From Paraburkholderia sp. PGU19 (GTDB lineage: Bacteria > Pseudomonadota > Gammaproteobacteria > Burkholderiales > Burkholderiaceae): a stretch of DNA of 64,000 nucleotides. The position numbers and the translations under genes were made by a program. The stretch is taken from positions 1,488,001 to 1,552,000 of the forward strand of contig NZ_AP023179.1 of assembly GCF_013426915.1 (NCBI RefSeq), in the 5' to 3' direction. Within the stretch, counting starts at the first letter, position 1. Every line of letters begins with the position of its first letter. Below, piece by piece: positions 42,643 through 51,642 of the stretch. A model generated the notes under the pieces. That model searched no databases, had not been told where the DNA came from, and saw only the letters and a program-made list of their open reading frames with translations.

Positions 42643-44257
42643 GCGCGCACGCGACGAAACACGACGGGCCGCTGCTCGAACTCGATCACCTGCGCGTGAC
42701 CTTCGGCGACACGGTGGCCGTCGACGATGTGTCGCTCGCGATCGGCCGCGGCGAGCGCGTCGCGCTGGTCGGCGAATCGGGCTCCGGCAAGAGCGTGACG
42801 GCGCTGTCCATCTTGCGTTTGTTGAACGACGCGCAGACGAGCGGCGTCGTGCGCTTCGATGGCGAAGATCTGCTCGCTAAGAGCGAGCGCGAAATGCGCG
42901 GGATGCGCGGCTCCGCTATCGCGATGATCTTTCAGGAGCCGATGACGGCGCTCAATCCGCTGTACACGATCGGGGACCAGATCGCGGAAACCATCGTGCT
43001 GCACGATGGCGTGAGTGCCAACGAAGCGCGCAAGCGCGCTGTCGCGCTGCTTGATCGCACGGGTATCACGGAGCCGGGCAAGCGCGTGAACAGTTATCCG
43101 CATCAGTTGTCGGGCGGCCAGCGGCAGCGCGCGATGATCGCGATGGCGCTCGCGTGCCGTCCGCGGCTGCTGCTCGCCGACGAGCCGACGACGGCGCTCG
43201 ACGTGACGATCCGCGCGCAGATCGTCGAGCTCCTGCTCGAACTGCAACGCGAGGAAGCGGAAAAGCGGGCATGGCCGTGCTGCTGATCACGCACGATCTG
43301 AACCTCGTGCGCCATTTCGCGCAACGCGTCGCAGTGATGGAGAAGGGCGTGCTCGTCGAGAGCGGTCCGGTGGAAACGCTGTTCGCATCGCCGCAGCATC
43401 CGTACACGCAGCGTCTGCTGCAAAGCCGCCCGGAGCGCGCCGTCGTGCCCGTGCTGCCGATCGCGCCCGTGCTGCTCGACGCGCGCGACGTCTGCGTCGA
43501 TTTCAGGACGAAACTGCCCGGCATGGCCGGCTGGTTCCAGTCGGGGCGCTTTCGCGCGGTCGACGACGCGACAGTGTCGGTGCGGCAGGGCGAAACGCTG
43601 GGCATTGTCGGCGAGTCGGGGTCGGGAAAATCGACACTCGCGATGGCGTTGCTCGGCCTGCAAAGAACCTCGCATGGCGTAATCGATTTTCAGGGCAGAG
43701 CGCTCCGCAGTTATCGCGGACGCGAGCAGACCACGCTGCGCTCGAACATGCAGGTCGTCTTTCAGGATCCTTTTAGTTCACTTTCGCCCCGGCAGACGAT
43801 CGAGCGGATCGTCGGTGAAGGGCTCGCGCTGCATCGCCCGCAACTGAATGCCGATGCGCGGCGCGACAAGGTGATTGGCGTGCTGCGCGAAGTGGGAATC
43901 GACCGGACGGCGCTGCATCGCTACCCGCACGAATTCTCCGGCGGACAGCGGCAGCGCATTGCGATTGCGCGTGCGCTGGTGCTGGAACCGCGCATCCTGA
44001 TTCTCGACGAACCGACCAGCGCGCTGGACGTCTCGATCCAGCAGCAGGTGCTGAAGCTGCTGGCGGGTTTGCAACGCAAATACAACCTGGGATTCGTGTT
44101 CATCAGCCACGATCTGGCCGTGATCGGCGCGATGGCGCACCGCGTTGCCGTCATGCAGAACGGGGCAATCGTGGAGACGGGCGAGGTCGAGCGGATCTTT
44201 GCAGAACCGACCCATCCTTACACACGTAAGCTGTTGAAAGCGGCCTTGACGACTTGA
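42639..44257 (+). pseudogene. yejF: yejF, double ABC ATPase of the Yej importer, broken by one-base frameshift
   Basis: The energising ATPase of YejABEF, with two fused ABC domains. The first domain reads from GTG 42639 with GESGSGKS, LSGGQRQR and LLLADEPTTALD. At 43267-43269 (cgggcatgg) the frame shifts and the product stops at 43286 after 215 residues. The second frame continues the domain (MAVLLITHDLNLVRHFAQRVAVME) and carries a complete second ABC domain (GESGSGKST, FSGGQRQR, ILILDEPTSALD). Adding one G restores EEAEKRGMAVLLITHD and a 539-residue protein. Either an assembly error or a true loss of the importer. Confidence 0.9.
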
Positions 44258-44303
44258 CATTCACCAATTGGGTGCGGCGAGTCATTGTTTTTTTCTATTT
44301 GTT

Positions 44304-44332
44304 TTGACATTGGAATACTTACTGGCTAGTAT
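44304..44332 (+). promoter_or_regulatory. Strong sigma-70 promoter for the NlpC/P60 gene
   Basis: TTGACA and TAGTAT with a 17-base spacer, in an AT-rich patch (44287-44360) that contrasts with the GC-rich surroundings. The start codon is 86 bases downstream. Confidence 0.8.
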
Positions 44333-44417
44333 CGACCAAACTTTTTTCCTAGCCTGTTGATTTTCAGGCAAAAACTACCGCCGCACCCAGCCCTAACCAA
44401 AACCAACCACCAGACCA

Positions 44418-45089
44418 ATGCAGCACCAAAACCTAACCCAGGCTTGCACGCGCGTCGTCGCCGGGATGTTCATTGGCGTACTGATGGCCGCAGCTCCCGG
44501 CGCTTTCGCCGATGAAGTAAGCAGCTTTAACCAGAATGCCTCATTTTCGACCTCTTCCGGGTCGAGTTCAGTGTCCTCCACCACACAAAGCACGCAAAGC
44601 GCTGCCTCGAATTCCGAGAGCGGCGCTCGTTCGTTTTTGTCCGGCATGGCCGGCAAGGCGGGTGATGTGGTGGTCGGCGCCCTCAACATGATCGGCGTGC
44701 GTTACCGCTGGGGCGGCGACACGCCGGATTCCGGCCTCGATTGCAGCGGGTTCGTGCGCTACGTATTCCAGGACACGCTGGGCATGGCACTGCCGCGCCG
44801 CGCGGAAGAAATGAGCCGTGTCGGCGAAAAGGTTCGGGTTTCCGACCTGAAGCCGGGCGATCTCGTGTTCTTCAACACGATGCGCCGCACGTTCTCACAC
44901 GTCGGCATCTACATCGGCGACAACAAATTCGTGCATTCGCCTTCTACGGGCAGCACGATCCGCGTCGACGACATGGATGACGGTTACTGGGAAAAGCGCT
45001 TCACGGGAGCGCGCCGTATCGAATCGACGGTGCCGCAGCAGCAGGAACTGCGCCAGCGCGTGAGCGCGACGATCGGTGGCAGCAATTAA
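44418..45089 (+). CDS. NlpC/P60 cell-wall hydrolase, exported
   Basis: A 223-residue exported peptidoglycan endopeptidase. A signal peptide (about residues 12-31, ending AFA) precedes a Ser/Thr-rich linker of about 40 residues. The NlpC/P60 domain has its catalytic Cys in LDCSGFVRYVF near 110, His in FSHVGIYIGDN near 160 and a third polar residue at HSPSTG near 174. Such enzymes cut stem-peptide cross-links between D-Glu and diaminopimelate. It has its own promoter and terminator, so it is separate from yejABEF. Confidence 0.9.
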   Translation: MQHQNLTQACTRVVAGMFIGVLMAAAPGAFADEVSSFNQNASFSTSSGSSSVSSTTQSTQSAASNSESGARSFLSGMAGKAGDVVVGALNMIGVRYRWGGDTPDSGLDCSGFVRYVFQDTLGMALPRRAEEMSRVGEKVRVSDLKPGDLVFFNTMRRTFSHVGIYIGDNKFVHSPSTGSTIRVDDMDDGYWEKRFTGARRIESTVPQQQELRQRVSATIGGSN

Positions 45090-45118
45090 GACGATCGTCG
45101 GTTGACTGGTTTCAAACG

Positions 45119-45149
45119 AAAGGCCCGCTTCATCGGAAGTGGGCCTTTT
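45119..45149 (+). terminator. Terminator of the NlpC/P60 gene
   Basis: A 12-bp stem (aaaggcccgctt / aagtgggccttt) with loop catcgg, followed by T residues, 30 bases after the stop. Confidence 0.9.
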
Positions 45150-45189
45150 TCTTTGCTGCGTCTGTTTTCGGGGATGACGCCGCCGCCGG

Positions 45190-46140
45190 TCAGGCCGTTG
45201 CGCGCGCCGCCGCCAGTTTGCGCAGCAGTTCGGGCGCGATGCGCGCGGCCGCTTCTTCGCCGGCCAGAATCGCCGCGTTGCGTTGTCCGAAGTCGGTGCC
45301 GCTCATCGCGTTCAGATTCGGACGGATCACGACGTCGGCGTATTTGTCGAGCTCGTATGCCTTGATCGTCTGACCCATGATCGTGAATGTCTGCATCAGC
45401 ACGTCGAACGAGCTTTCGGTGAGTGCCGTTTCGGGCCGCGCGGAAATATCGACGGCGATCACAAAGTCCGCGCCCATCTTGCGCGCGAACGACGCGGGCA
45501 CCGGGCTGACGAGCCCGCCGTCCACGTATTCATGTCCGCCGATCTTCACCGGCTCGAACACCGACGGCACGCTCGACGACGCGCGCACCGCTATGCCCGT
45601 GTTGCCGCGCTGGAAGAGAATCGGCTGGCCCGTTTTCAGATCGGTTGCGACGACGCCGAGGGGTTTCGCCATTTTCTCGATCGGGCGATTGTCGAGCGTC
45701 TTGTTCAGGTAGTTCTGGAGCGCGACGCCTTGCAGAAGGCCACGCGTGCGAAACGGCATCGCCCAGTCGCTGATCGACGCTTCGTCCATGGTCAGTGCGA
45801 GCTTGTTGAGCGCGAAACCGTTCAGGCCCGAAGCATACAGCGCGCCGACCACCGATCCGGCGCTCGTCCCGCACACCAGATCGATCGGGATGTTGCGCGC
45901 CTCCAGTGCCTTGATCACGCCGATATGCGCAAAGCCGCGCGCCGCGCCGCCGCCGAGCGCGAGCCCGATGCGCAGCGGCCGTTCTGGCTTGACGGGTGCC
46001 GTCGGCGGGATGGACGCGGTGCTGGGCGTGGGCGTGACAGTGTCGGGCTTGCTGCCCGTCGACGCGCAGGCGGAGAGAACGGCGGAGGCCGCGGCAATCG
46101 AGAACGTGCGGCGGGACAGGCGTGGCGATGACGGTTTCAA
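45190..46140 (-). CDS. Patatin-like phospholipase lipoprotein
   Basis: A 316-residue RssA-type patatin serine hydrolase with an N-terminal lipoprotein signal (RRTFSIAAASAVLSAC, lipobox LSAC near residue 24). The active site is the Ser/Asp dyad: GTSAGS near 100 with the upstream oxyanion loop LGGGAARGFAHIG near 67, and the Asp in VDGGLVSP near 217. The start is TTG at 46140 with a ctggag site six bases before; an upstream ATG frame lacks a signal peptide. It probably acts on phospholipids at the envelope. Confidence 0.85.
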   Translation of the reverse strand: MKPSSPRLSRRTFSIAAASAVLSACASTGSKPDTVTPTPSTASIPPTAPVKPERPLRIGLALGGGAARGFAHIGVIKALEARNIPIDLVCGTSAGSVVGALYASGLNGFALNKLALTMDEASISDWAMPFRTRGLLQGVALQNYLNKTLDNRPIEKMAKPLGVVATDLKTGQPILFQRGNTGIAVRASSSVPSVFEPVKIGGHEYVDGGLVSPVPASFARKMGADFVIAVDISARPETALTESSFDVLMQTFTIMGQTIKAYELDKYADVVIRPNLNAMSGTDFGQRNAAILAGEEAAARIAPELLRKLAAARATA

Positions 46141-46574
46141 CGAATTCTCCAGCGACGGCTCCGACGTCCATACGAAAGTGTCGTGCCGCGTGTCATGCAA
46201 AAGCGATCGCCGGCGGCGATCCCCGCGCGCTGCACGGAGCCTGGCGGAAGCCGGACGGTAGCGCGCGCACATCATAATGCAAAGCGGACACGCGGCGACA
46301 ATCGGTTGAGGAAACCGTCTACATGTGCAGCTGTCAGTATCGGCTACTGACGACGTCCGCCGTCCGACGTTTCGGCTTATGCCTTCCGACGCGCTGCCGG
46401 ACGCGCCTGCAAACCCATGTTGTCAGTATTCGACGGGTATAATTCGTCTCTCTTTTTCAATCGCGTTCGCGCCGTCGGCAGGCGTTGTCACCGTCGCCGG
46501 GCGCGATCCGTTTCCGTTGCCGCGCCAGGCTTCGATGTTCGCCGGCGCAGGCGTCTGCCTCCGAGTTACCGCAC
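46141..46574. other. Intergenic region between patatin gene and gltX
   Basis: About 430 bases between divergent genes. A perfect TATAAT lies at 46438-46443, about 130 bases before gltX, with a TTGTCA 12 bases upstream of it (too close for a normal -35). No gene or RNA seen. Confidence 0.5.
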
Positions 46575-47984
46575 ATGACCACTCCCGTTCGCACCCGCTT
46601 CGCACCGAGCCCTACCGGCTTCATTCACCTCGGCAACATTCGCTCTGCGCTGTATCCGTGGGCGTTTGCGCGCAAAACGAAGGGCGTGTTCGTGCTGCGT
46701 ATCGAGGACACCGACGTCGAACGCTCGACCGAGCAATCCGTCGACGCAATCCTCGAAGGCATGCAATGGCTCGGCCTCGACTACGACGAAGGTCCGTTCT
46801 ATCAGATGCAGCGCATGGACCGTTATCGCGAAGTGCTGCAGCAGATGCAGGAGCAGGGGCTCGTGTATCCGTGCTACATGTCGACGGAAGAACTCGACGC
46901 GTTGCGCGAGCGCCAGCGCGCCGCCGGCGAAAAGCCGCGCTATGACGGCACGTGGCGCCCCGAGCCGGGCAAGGTGCTGCCGACGCCGCCCGCAGGCGTG
47001 GAGCCCGTGCTGCGTTTCCGGAATCCGCTTACGGGCGTGGTCGCGTGGGACGATGCCGTGAAGGGCCGCGTCGAAATCTCGAACGAAGAACTCGACGATC
47101 TCGTGATCGCGCGCCCGGACGGCACGCCGACCTATAACTTCTGCGTGGTCGTCGACGATCTCGACATGAAGATCACACACGTGATTCGCGGCGACGACCA
47201 CGTCAACAACACGCCGCGCCAGATCAATATCCTGCGCGCGCTCGGCGCCGAGCCGCCCGTCTACGCCCACCTGCCCACCGTGCTGAACGAGCAGGGCGAG
47301 AAGATGAGCAAACGGCATGGCGCGATGAGCGTGATGGGCTACCGCGACGCCGGCTATCTGCCGGAGGCCGTGCTGAACTATCTCGCGCGTCTGGGCTGGT
47401 CGCATGGCGATGCGGAGATTTTCTCGCGTGAGCAACTGATCGAATGGTTCGATCTCGATCACCTGGGCAAGTCGCCGGCGCAGTACGACCACAACAAGCT
47501 GAGCTGGCTGAACAATCACTACATCAAGGAAGCCGACAACGCGCGTCTCGCCGATCTGAGCAAGCCGTTCTTCGCGGCGCTAGGGATCGACGAGGCGACG
47601 CTCGCGAAGGGCGCGGATCTGGCGGCGGTGATCGGGCTGATGAAGGATCGCGCATCGACGGTAAAGGAGATCGTGGACAACGCCTCGATGTTCTATCGCG
47701 AGCCGAATCCGGATGCCGACGCGCTCGCGCAGCATGTGACGGACGTCGTACGTCCGGCGCTCGCCGATCTCGCCGCGGCATTGAAGACCTGCGAGTGGAC
47801 GAAGGAGGGCATCGCCGCCGCGTTGAAGACGACGCTCGGCACGCACAAGCTGAAGATGCCGCAGCTCGCGATGCCCGTACGTCTGCTGGTGGCGGGCACG
47901 ACGCATACGCCGTCCATCGATAGCGTGCTGATGCTGTTCGGTCGCGACGTGGCCGTGAGCCGCATCGAAAATGCGCTTGCCTGA
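46575..47984 (+). CDS. gltX: Glutamyl-tRNA synthetase GltX
   Basis: A class I synthetase that charges tRNA-Glu. The 469-residue protein starts [26 protein letters not shown], with the HIGH-type motif HLGN, and has GEKMSKRHG near residue 241. The C-terminal anticodon-binding region ends with the [10 protein letters not shown] helix. It lies just before the tRNA cluster that contains two of its substrate tRNA genes. The ATG at 46575 is chosen over a longer frame because the family begins [15 protein letters not shown]. Confidence 0.96.
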   Translation: MTTPVRTRFAPSPTGFIHLGNIRSALYPWAFARKTKGVFVLRIEDTDVERSTEQSVDAILEGMQWLGLDYDEGPFYQMQRMDRYREVLQQMQEQGLVYPCYMSTEELDALRERQRAAGEKPRYDGTWRPEPGKVLPTPPAGVEPVLRFRNPLTGVVAWDDAVKGRVEISNEELDDLVIARPDGTPTYNFCVVVDDLDMKITHVIRGDDHVNNTPRQINILRALGAEPPVYAHLPTVLNEQGEKMSKRHGAMSVMGYRDAGYLPEAVLNYLARLGWSHGDAEIFSREQLIEWFDLDHLGKSPAQYDHNKLSWLNNHYIKEADNARLADLSKPFFAALGIDEATLAKGADLAAVIGLMKDRASTVKEIVDNASMFYREPNPDADALAQHVTDVVRPALADLAAALKTCEWTKEGIAAALKTTLGTHKLKMPQLAMPVRLLVAGTTHTPSIDSVLMLFGRDVAVSRIENALA

Positions 47985-48057
47985 GCAGGCGAAGCGAGGC
48001 CGCAGGGCATCGTTGCGCGGCCTCGCAAAAAAATTGTAGAAAGCGACTTAAGAGGTA

Positions 48058-48086
48058 TTTACAAAGCGAAAATTGCTCACTACAAT
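48058..48086 (+). promoter_or_regulatory. Promoter of tRNA-Ala
   Basis: TTTACA and TACAAT separated by 17 bases; the -10 ends 17 bases before the tRNA gene. Confidence 0.8.
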
Positions 48087-48103
48087 CTCGCTTCTGTTCT
48101 GCA

Positions 48104-48179
<76 letters not shown>

Positions 48180-48229
48180 TCAGAGCAGAGTGAAGTCTTC
48201 CGGTTAGCTGGAAGTTGTAGAAAAAAGAC

Positions 48230-48258
48230 TTCACAAACGGTAGTAAAGCAGTTAGAAT
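48230..48258 (+). promoter_or_regulatory. Promoter of the tRNA-Glu/Asp cluster
   Basis: TTCACA and TAGAAT separated by 17 bases, 63 bases upstream of the first tRNA-Glu. Confidence 0.7.
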
Positions 48259-48321
48259 GGCGGTCTTCGCTGCTGATGAATGAAGTTAGCAGCAAGAACG
48301 AGACAGATCTGAAAAGATTAT

Positions 48322-48397
48322 GTCCCCTTCGTCTAGAGGCCTAGGACATCACCCTTTCACGGTGAGTACAGGGGTTCGAATCCCCTAGGGGACGCCA
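48322..48397 (+). tRNA. tRNA-Glu (TTC), copy 1
   Basis: 76 bases with encoded CCA. The acceptor stem GTCCCCT pairs with AGGGGAC, and the anticodon loop is ctttcac in the stem accc...ggtg, anticodon TTC. The T-arm contains GGTTCGAATCC. Identical to copy 2 by inspection. Confidence 0.97.
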
Positions 48398-48430
48398 AAT
48401 ACTGGCGTTGCTTGAGATTCAAGTAATGCG

Positions 48431-48458
48431 CTTGCGAGATATAACCGACGCTCGCAAG
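48431..48458. repeat. Spacer hairpin between tRNA-Glu and tRNA-Asp, copy 1
   Basis: A perfect 8-bp inverted repeat (cttgcgag / ctcgcaag) with a 12-base loop. The same hairpin appears at 48727-48754 in the second unit. No T-run follows, so it is not a terminator. It may guide processing of the precursor. Confidence 0.75.
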
Positions 48459-48473
48459 TCAGGTAGCAAGACT

Positions 48474-48550
48474 GGAGTGGTAGTTCAGTCGGTTAGAATA
48501 CCGGCCTGTCACGCCGGGGGTCGCGGGTTCGAGTCCCGTCCACTCCGCCA
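48474..48550 (+). tRNA. tRNA-Asp (GTC), copy 1
   Basis: 77 bases with encoded CCA; anticodon loop ctgtcac gives GTC. Acceptor stem GGAGTGG pairs with CCACTCC. Differs from copy 2 in one compensated pair of the acceptor stem. Confidence 0.97.
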
Positions 48551-48553
48551 GAT

Positions 48554-48580
48554 TAAGCCCGTTCGGTGAGCGGGCTTTTT
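48554..48580 (+). terminator. Terminator-like hairpin between the two tRNA units
   Basis: Stem aagcccg / cgggctt with a ten-base loop, then T residues. No promoter is visible between it and the second tRNA-Glu, so read-through may be needed to express the second pair. Confidence 0.75.
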
Positions 48581-48616
48581 CATTAAAGGTGTAAGCAGTA
48601 GCATGTGAAGTACGTT

Positions 48617-48692
48617 GTCCCCTTCGTCTAGAGGCCTAGGACATCACCCTTTCACGGTGAGTACAGGGGTTCGAATCCCCTAGGGGACGCCA
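48617..48692 (+). tRNA. tRNA-Glu (TTC), copy 2
   Basis: 76 bases with encoded CCA, same sequence and anticodon TTC as copy 1. It is 295 bases downstream of copy 1 as part of the tandem unit. Confidence 0.97.
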
Positions 48693-48726
48693 GAATACTG
48701 GCGTTACTTGAAGTTCAGGTAATGCG

Positions 48727-48754
48727 CTTGCGAGATATAACCGACGCTCGCAAG
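48727..48754. repeat. Spacer hairpin between tRNA-Glu and tRNA-Asp, copy 2
   Basis: Same cttgcgag / ctcgcaag inverted repeat as in the first unit. The spacers of the two units differ at only a few positions. Confidence 0.75.
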
Positions 48755-48769
48755 TCAGGTAGCAAGACT

Positions 48770-48846
48770 GGAGCGGTAGTTCAGTCGGTTAGAATACCGG
48801 CCTGTCACGCCGGGGGTCGCGGGTTCGAGTCCCGTCCGCTCCGCCA
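48770..48846 (+). tRNA. tRNA-Asp (GTC), copy 2
   Basis: 77 bases with encoded CCA, anticodon GTC. Acceptor stem GGAGCGG pairs with CCGCTCC, where copy 1 has T-A in place of this C-G pair. Confidence 0.97.
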
Positions 48847-48854
48847 GAAATACG

Positions 48855-48890
48855 AAGCCCGCTGAGTTGTCAGCGGGCTTTTTTGTTTTT
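48855..48890 (+). terminator. Final terminator of the tRNA cluster
   Basis: An 11-bp stem (aagcccgctga / tcagcgggctt) with loop gttg followed by ttttgttttt. Confidence 0.92.
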
Positions 48891-49018
48891 GCGCTTACCA
48901 TTCGGCTCAGTTCGCAACGCATCCGGGGGCCGCTTGCTTCACTGTGGGGCAAACAGCCATTGCCAGCGCGGTCCGCGTGTCTTAACGTTGAGCGGACCGA
49001 CTCTTTCGTCCTTGCACG

Positions 49019-49483
49019 ATGCTCGACCCGACTGACGATCCATCTCCCTTCCATTTGCGCAAGGCCAGCATGGACGACTTCTCGTTCGCCGAGGCGCTGA
49101 CGCGCAACAACATGGGCGGGTACTACCGCCGGCACCATCTCGTGTGGCGCAGTGATCTGTTTCTCGCAAGCTGGCGCGAGTCGGAAAATTTCATTCTCGA
49201 AGCGGATGGCGAGCGGATCGGCGTGTTGCGCATCACCGAAGAAGGCGACTCGCTGCATATCCGCGATGTGCAGATCGCCGAGGGACATCGGCGGCGCGGC
49301 GCGGGCACGTATCTGCTGAATACGTCGCACCGTTGGGCGCGGGCGCGCGGTCTCTCCGAACTGCAGCTGCGCGTATTCGTCGACAATCCTGCGGCACGTC
49401 TCTATCAACGGATGGGCTACCGGCTCGCCGGCCCGCGACTCGCGCAGCTCGGCTCGATCCGGCATATGGCCCGGCGCGTCTGA
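49019..49483 (+). CDS. GNAT-family N-acetyltransferase
   Basis: A 154-residue acetyltransferase of the GNAT fold. The acetyl-CoA pyrophosphate loop reads RGAGTYLLN in VQIAEGHRRRGAGTYLLN near residue 95, followed by LQLRVFVDNPAARLYQRMGYR near 115-138, a typical motif B. The substrate cannot be told; small-molecule and protein acetylation are both possible. The start is the ATG at 49019. It stands alone between the tRNA cluster and a convergent AraC gene. Confidence 0.85.
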   Translation: MLDPTDDPSPFHLRKASMDDFSFAEALTRNNMGGYYRRHHLVWRSDLFLASWRESENFILEADGERIGVLRITEEGDSLHIRDVQIAEGHRRRGAGTYLLNTSHRWARARGLSELQLRVFVDNPAARLYQRMGYRLAGPRLAQLGSIRHMARRV

Positions 49484-49535
49484 GGACGTTGCGGGCGCAT
49501 CGACTGCGTGATCCCGTTCGTGGCGGCCGCCCGTT

Positions 49536-50432
49536 TCACCAACTCTGATCGTCGTCTTCGTCCCGGTCCCGTTCGTCACGCCTATGCTCCGGGCCCCGCA
49601 CCATGAATGCGCGCGGACTTTCGCCAAACGCGCGCCGGAACATCGCCGAAAACGCGCTCTGACTCTGGTAACCCAGCTCCCGCGCGACGTGCGACAGCGG
49701 CCGCCCCTGACTGAGCAGCGGGATCGCGCGAGCCAGCACGGCTTGCTGACGCCATTGCGAAAAGCTCGCCCCAAGTTCCTGACGGAAAAGCCGCGCGATC
49801 GTGCGCGTGCTCGCGCCAACTATCGACGCCCATCTCTCCAGCGAATCCGTATTCGCCGGATCGGCCAGCACCGCCTCACACAATGCACGCAGACGTTTTT
49901 CCGTCGGCATCGGCACGGACAGCGGCAAAGGCTGCGACCGCGTGATTTCGTCGAGCGCCAGCGAGCCGAGCAGGCGTTCGCGCTCAGGCGGCAAACCAGG
50001 CGTGTCCAGCGAGGCGATGACCTCGCGCAGCAGCCCCGACACTTCGACGACGCGGCACGCGTCGAGGCCCGGCGGCACGACCGTTTCGTTGACGTAGAGC
50101 GTGCGCAGAAACGCCTCTTCGACGATGGTCACCTCATGCAGCACATACGGCGGCACCCAGATTGCGCGCGACGGCGGCACCATCCACGTCGTGCCGAACG
50201 TGCCCACCCGCAGTACGCCGCGCGACGCATACGCGACTTGTGCCCACGCGTGCGTGTGCCGCGCGATGCGCACGCCAGCGGGCATGGGCCGCGAGCGCAC
50301 GCGGATAGGATGCGTCGGCGTGGGCGCGAACTCCGGCGGAATGTCGGCGAAATCGACGCGCGTCGACATTTCGGCAGACGCTTTCGATGCGGGCGGCGTC
50401 GAGCGGGTAGTTGAGCGGACAGCTTCAGTCAT
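49536..50432 (-). CDS. AraC-family transcriptional regulator
   Basis: A 298-residue regulator with an N-terminal cupin-like sensor region (RIARHTHAWAQVAYASRGVLRV near 55-80) and C-terminal double helix-turn-helix (ERWASIVGASTRTIARLFRQELGASFSQWRQQAVLARAIPLL and SHVARELGYQSQSAFSAMFRRAFGESP, about residues 190-275). The order and the cupin sensor fit the subset that binds small ligands. The tail is acidic and Arg-rich. It is divergent from the RraA-like gene, which it may control. ATG 50432 is preferred over far upstream Mets. Confidence 0.87.
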   Translation of the reverse strand: MTEAVRSTTRSTPPASKASAEMSTRVDFADIPPEFAPTPTHPIRVRSRPMPAGVRIARHTHAWAQVAYASRGVLRVGTFGTTWMVPPSRAIWVPPYVLHEVTIVEEAFLRTLYVNETVVPPGLDACRVVEVSGLLREVIASLDTPGLPPERERLLGSLALDEITRSQPLPLSVPMPTEKRLRALCEAVLADPANTDSLERWASIVGASTRTIARLFRQELGASFSQWRQQAVLARAIPLLSQGRPLSHVARELGYQSQSAFSAMFRRAFGESPRAFMVRGPEHRRDERDRDEDDDQSW

Positions 50433-50447
50433 GGCGTAACGGAGTGG

Positions 50448-50480
50448 GCGGCAGCGAATCTGCCGCATGACGTTTGTCAT
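50448..50480. promoter_or_regulatory. Two adjacent inverted repeats between araC-type gene and rraA
   Basis: Perfect repeats gcggcag-cgaat-ctgccgc (50448-50466) and atgac-gttt-gtcat (50467-50480) lie directly next to each other, 16-48 bases upstream of the AraC-type start and about 110 bases before the divergent gene. They are candidate operator sites. Confidence 0.4.
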
Positions 50481-50586
50481 TGTAGGGTTATGCAGGTCAT
50501 CCGAACATTGGCCGAATGGACGATGCGACATCGAAAAAATGGCGCGGCATAATGCACCGGATTCCTTTCGCAGACAGGAGAAGCCC

Positions 50587-51081
50587 ATGAACTTTGCCAC
50601 AGCCGACTTGTGCGACTCGCACGAAGATCAGCTCGCCGCCGGTACGCTGCGTGTGCTCGATCCCGTATTCAGTCGTTTCGGGCGCGCGTCATGTTTTGGC
50701 GGCGAGGCTGTCACGCTCAAAGTGTTCGAAGACAACACGCTGGTGCGCGCGACGCTCGAAGAAAAAGGCGCCGGCCGTGTGCTGGTGATCGATGGAGGCG
50801 GCAGTCTGCGTTGCGCGCTGGTCGGCGGCAATCTGGGCAAGCTCAGTGAAAAGAATGGCTGGGCGGGCATCGTCGTGTACGGTTGCGTGCGCGACGTGCT
50901 GGAACTGAACGAATGCAACATTGGTATCGTCGCGCTCGCGACCCATCCGCAGCGCAGCGAGAAGCGCGGCGGCGGAGAGCGCGATGTGCCTGTGCGTTTG
51001 CCCGGCTCGGCCGTGCGGCCGGGCGAATGGGTGTATGCGGACAGCGACGGCGTGCTGGTGGCGAGCGCGCCGCTCATGTAA
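50587..51081 (+). CDS. RraA-like protein (4-hydroxy-4-methyl-2-oxoglutarate aldolase family)
   Basis: A 164-residue protein of the RraA / HMG-CHA aldolase family. The hallmark is [14 protein letters not shown] near residue 97-110, where Arg and Asp of GxxRD are the metal and substrate residues of the aldolases. The RNase E inhibitor RraA and the aldolases are not separable by eye; retention of R-D fits an active aldolase. The ATG follows an acaggaga ribosome site. A GGCT-like gene follows after 48 bases. Confidence 0.87.
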   Translation: MNFATADLCDSHEDQLAAGTLRVLDPVFSRFGRASCFGGEAVTLKVFEDNTLVRATLEEKGAGRVLVIDGGGSLRCALVGGNLGKLSEKNGWAGIVVYGCVRDVLELNECNIGIVALATHPQRSEKRGGGERDVPVRLPGSAVRPGEWVYADSDGVLVASAPLM

Positions 51082-51129
51082 GGCGTCGCGTTATGAATGG
51101 ATGTTGTCTGGACGGAGAGTAGTGAACTG

Positions 51130-51537
51130 ATGCAAAACGTATTTGTATATGGCACCTTGCGTGCCGGTGAGATCAATGACATCGGCGCCGCGGCGGCGCG
51201 CAACGATATCGCTTCGCCAACGCTGGTCGGTTCGGCCACCTTGCGTGGCCGTCTGTTCGACTTCGGCGCCTATCCGGGCCTGGTGCCCGACGACGCAGGC
51301 GTGCACGTGCGCGGCGACGTCTACGCGATCGACGACGAACTCGTTGCCGTGCTCGATGAGATCGAGCAGGTGTATCCGGGCATCGAGGGTCTGTTCATGC
51401 CGCGTGAGGTGACCGTCGATGTCGAAGGCTCGCCCGTCACTTGCCGTTACTATCCCGTGCAGCGAGACGCTGTCAAAGGGCTGCCTGAGATACGCAGCGG
51501 CGATTGGGTCGCGCACCGGCGTTCGAACGGGCGCTGA
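51130..51537 (+). CDS. Gamma-glutamylcyclotransferase-like protein
   Basis: A 135-residue AIG2/GGCT-fold protein. The family motif VFVYGTLRAGEIN (YGTLRxG) is at residue 4-14 and the expected acidic residue is in VLDEIEQVYPG near 80. The family includes gamma-glutamylcyclotransferases releasing 5-oxoproline; the actual substrate is unknown. Start at 51130 because the motif then lies at the usual distance; an earlier ATG would add eleven residues. Confidence 0.85.
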   Translation: MQNVFVYGTLRAGEINDIGAAAARNDIASPTLVGSATLRGRLFDFGAYPGLVPDDAGVHVRGDVYAIDDELVAVLDEIEQVYPGIEGLFMPREVTVDVEGSPVTCRYYPVQRDAVKGLPEIRSGDWVAHRRSNGR

Positions 51538-51642
51538 GGGCGGCGCCGCAATCGGCAAAACGCAGCCGATAAAAGAATGGCCCAGCAGGCATAACGCCCG
51601 CCAGGCCATCCCGGTCGGTCAACTATCGAGCCATTGCGTGGC

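Noticed and set aside
47990..48035. GC-rich hairpin after gltX considered as a terminator
   Set aside because: On the plus strand it is followed by A residues, not T, so it does not fit a Rho-independent terminator for gltX.
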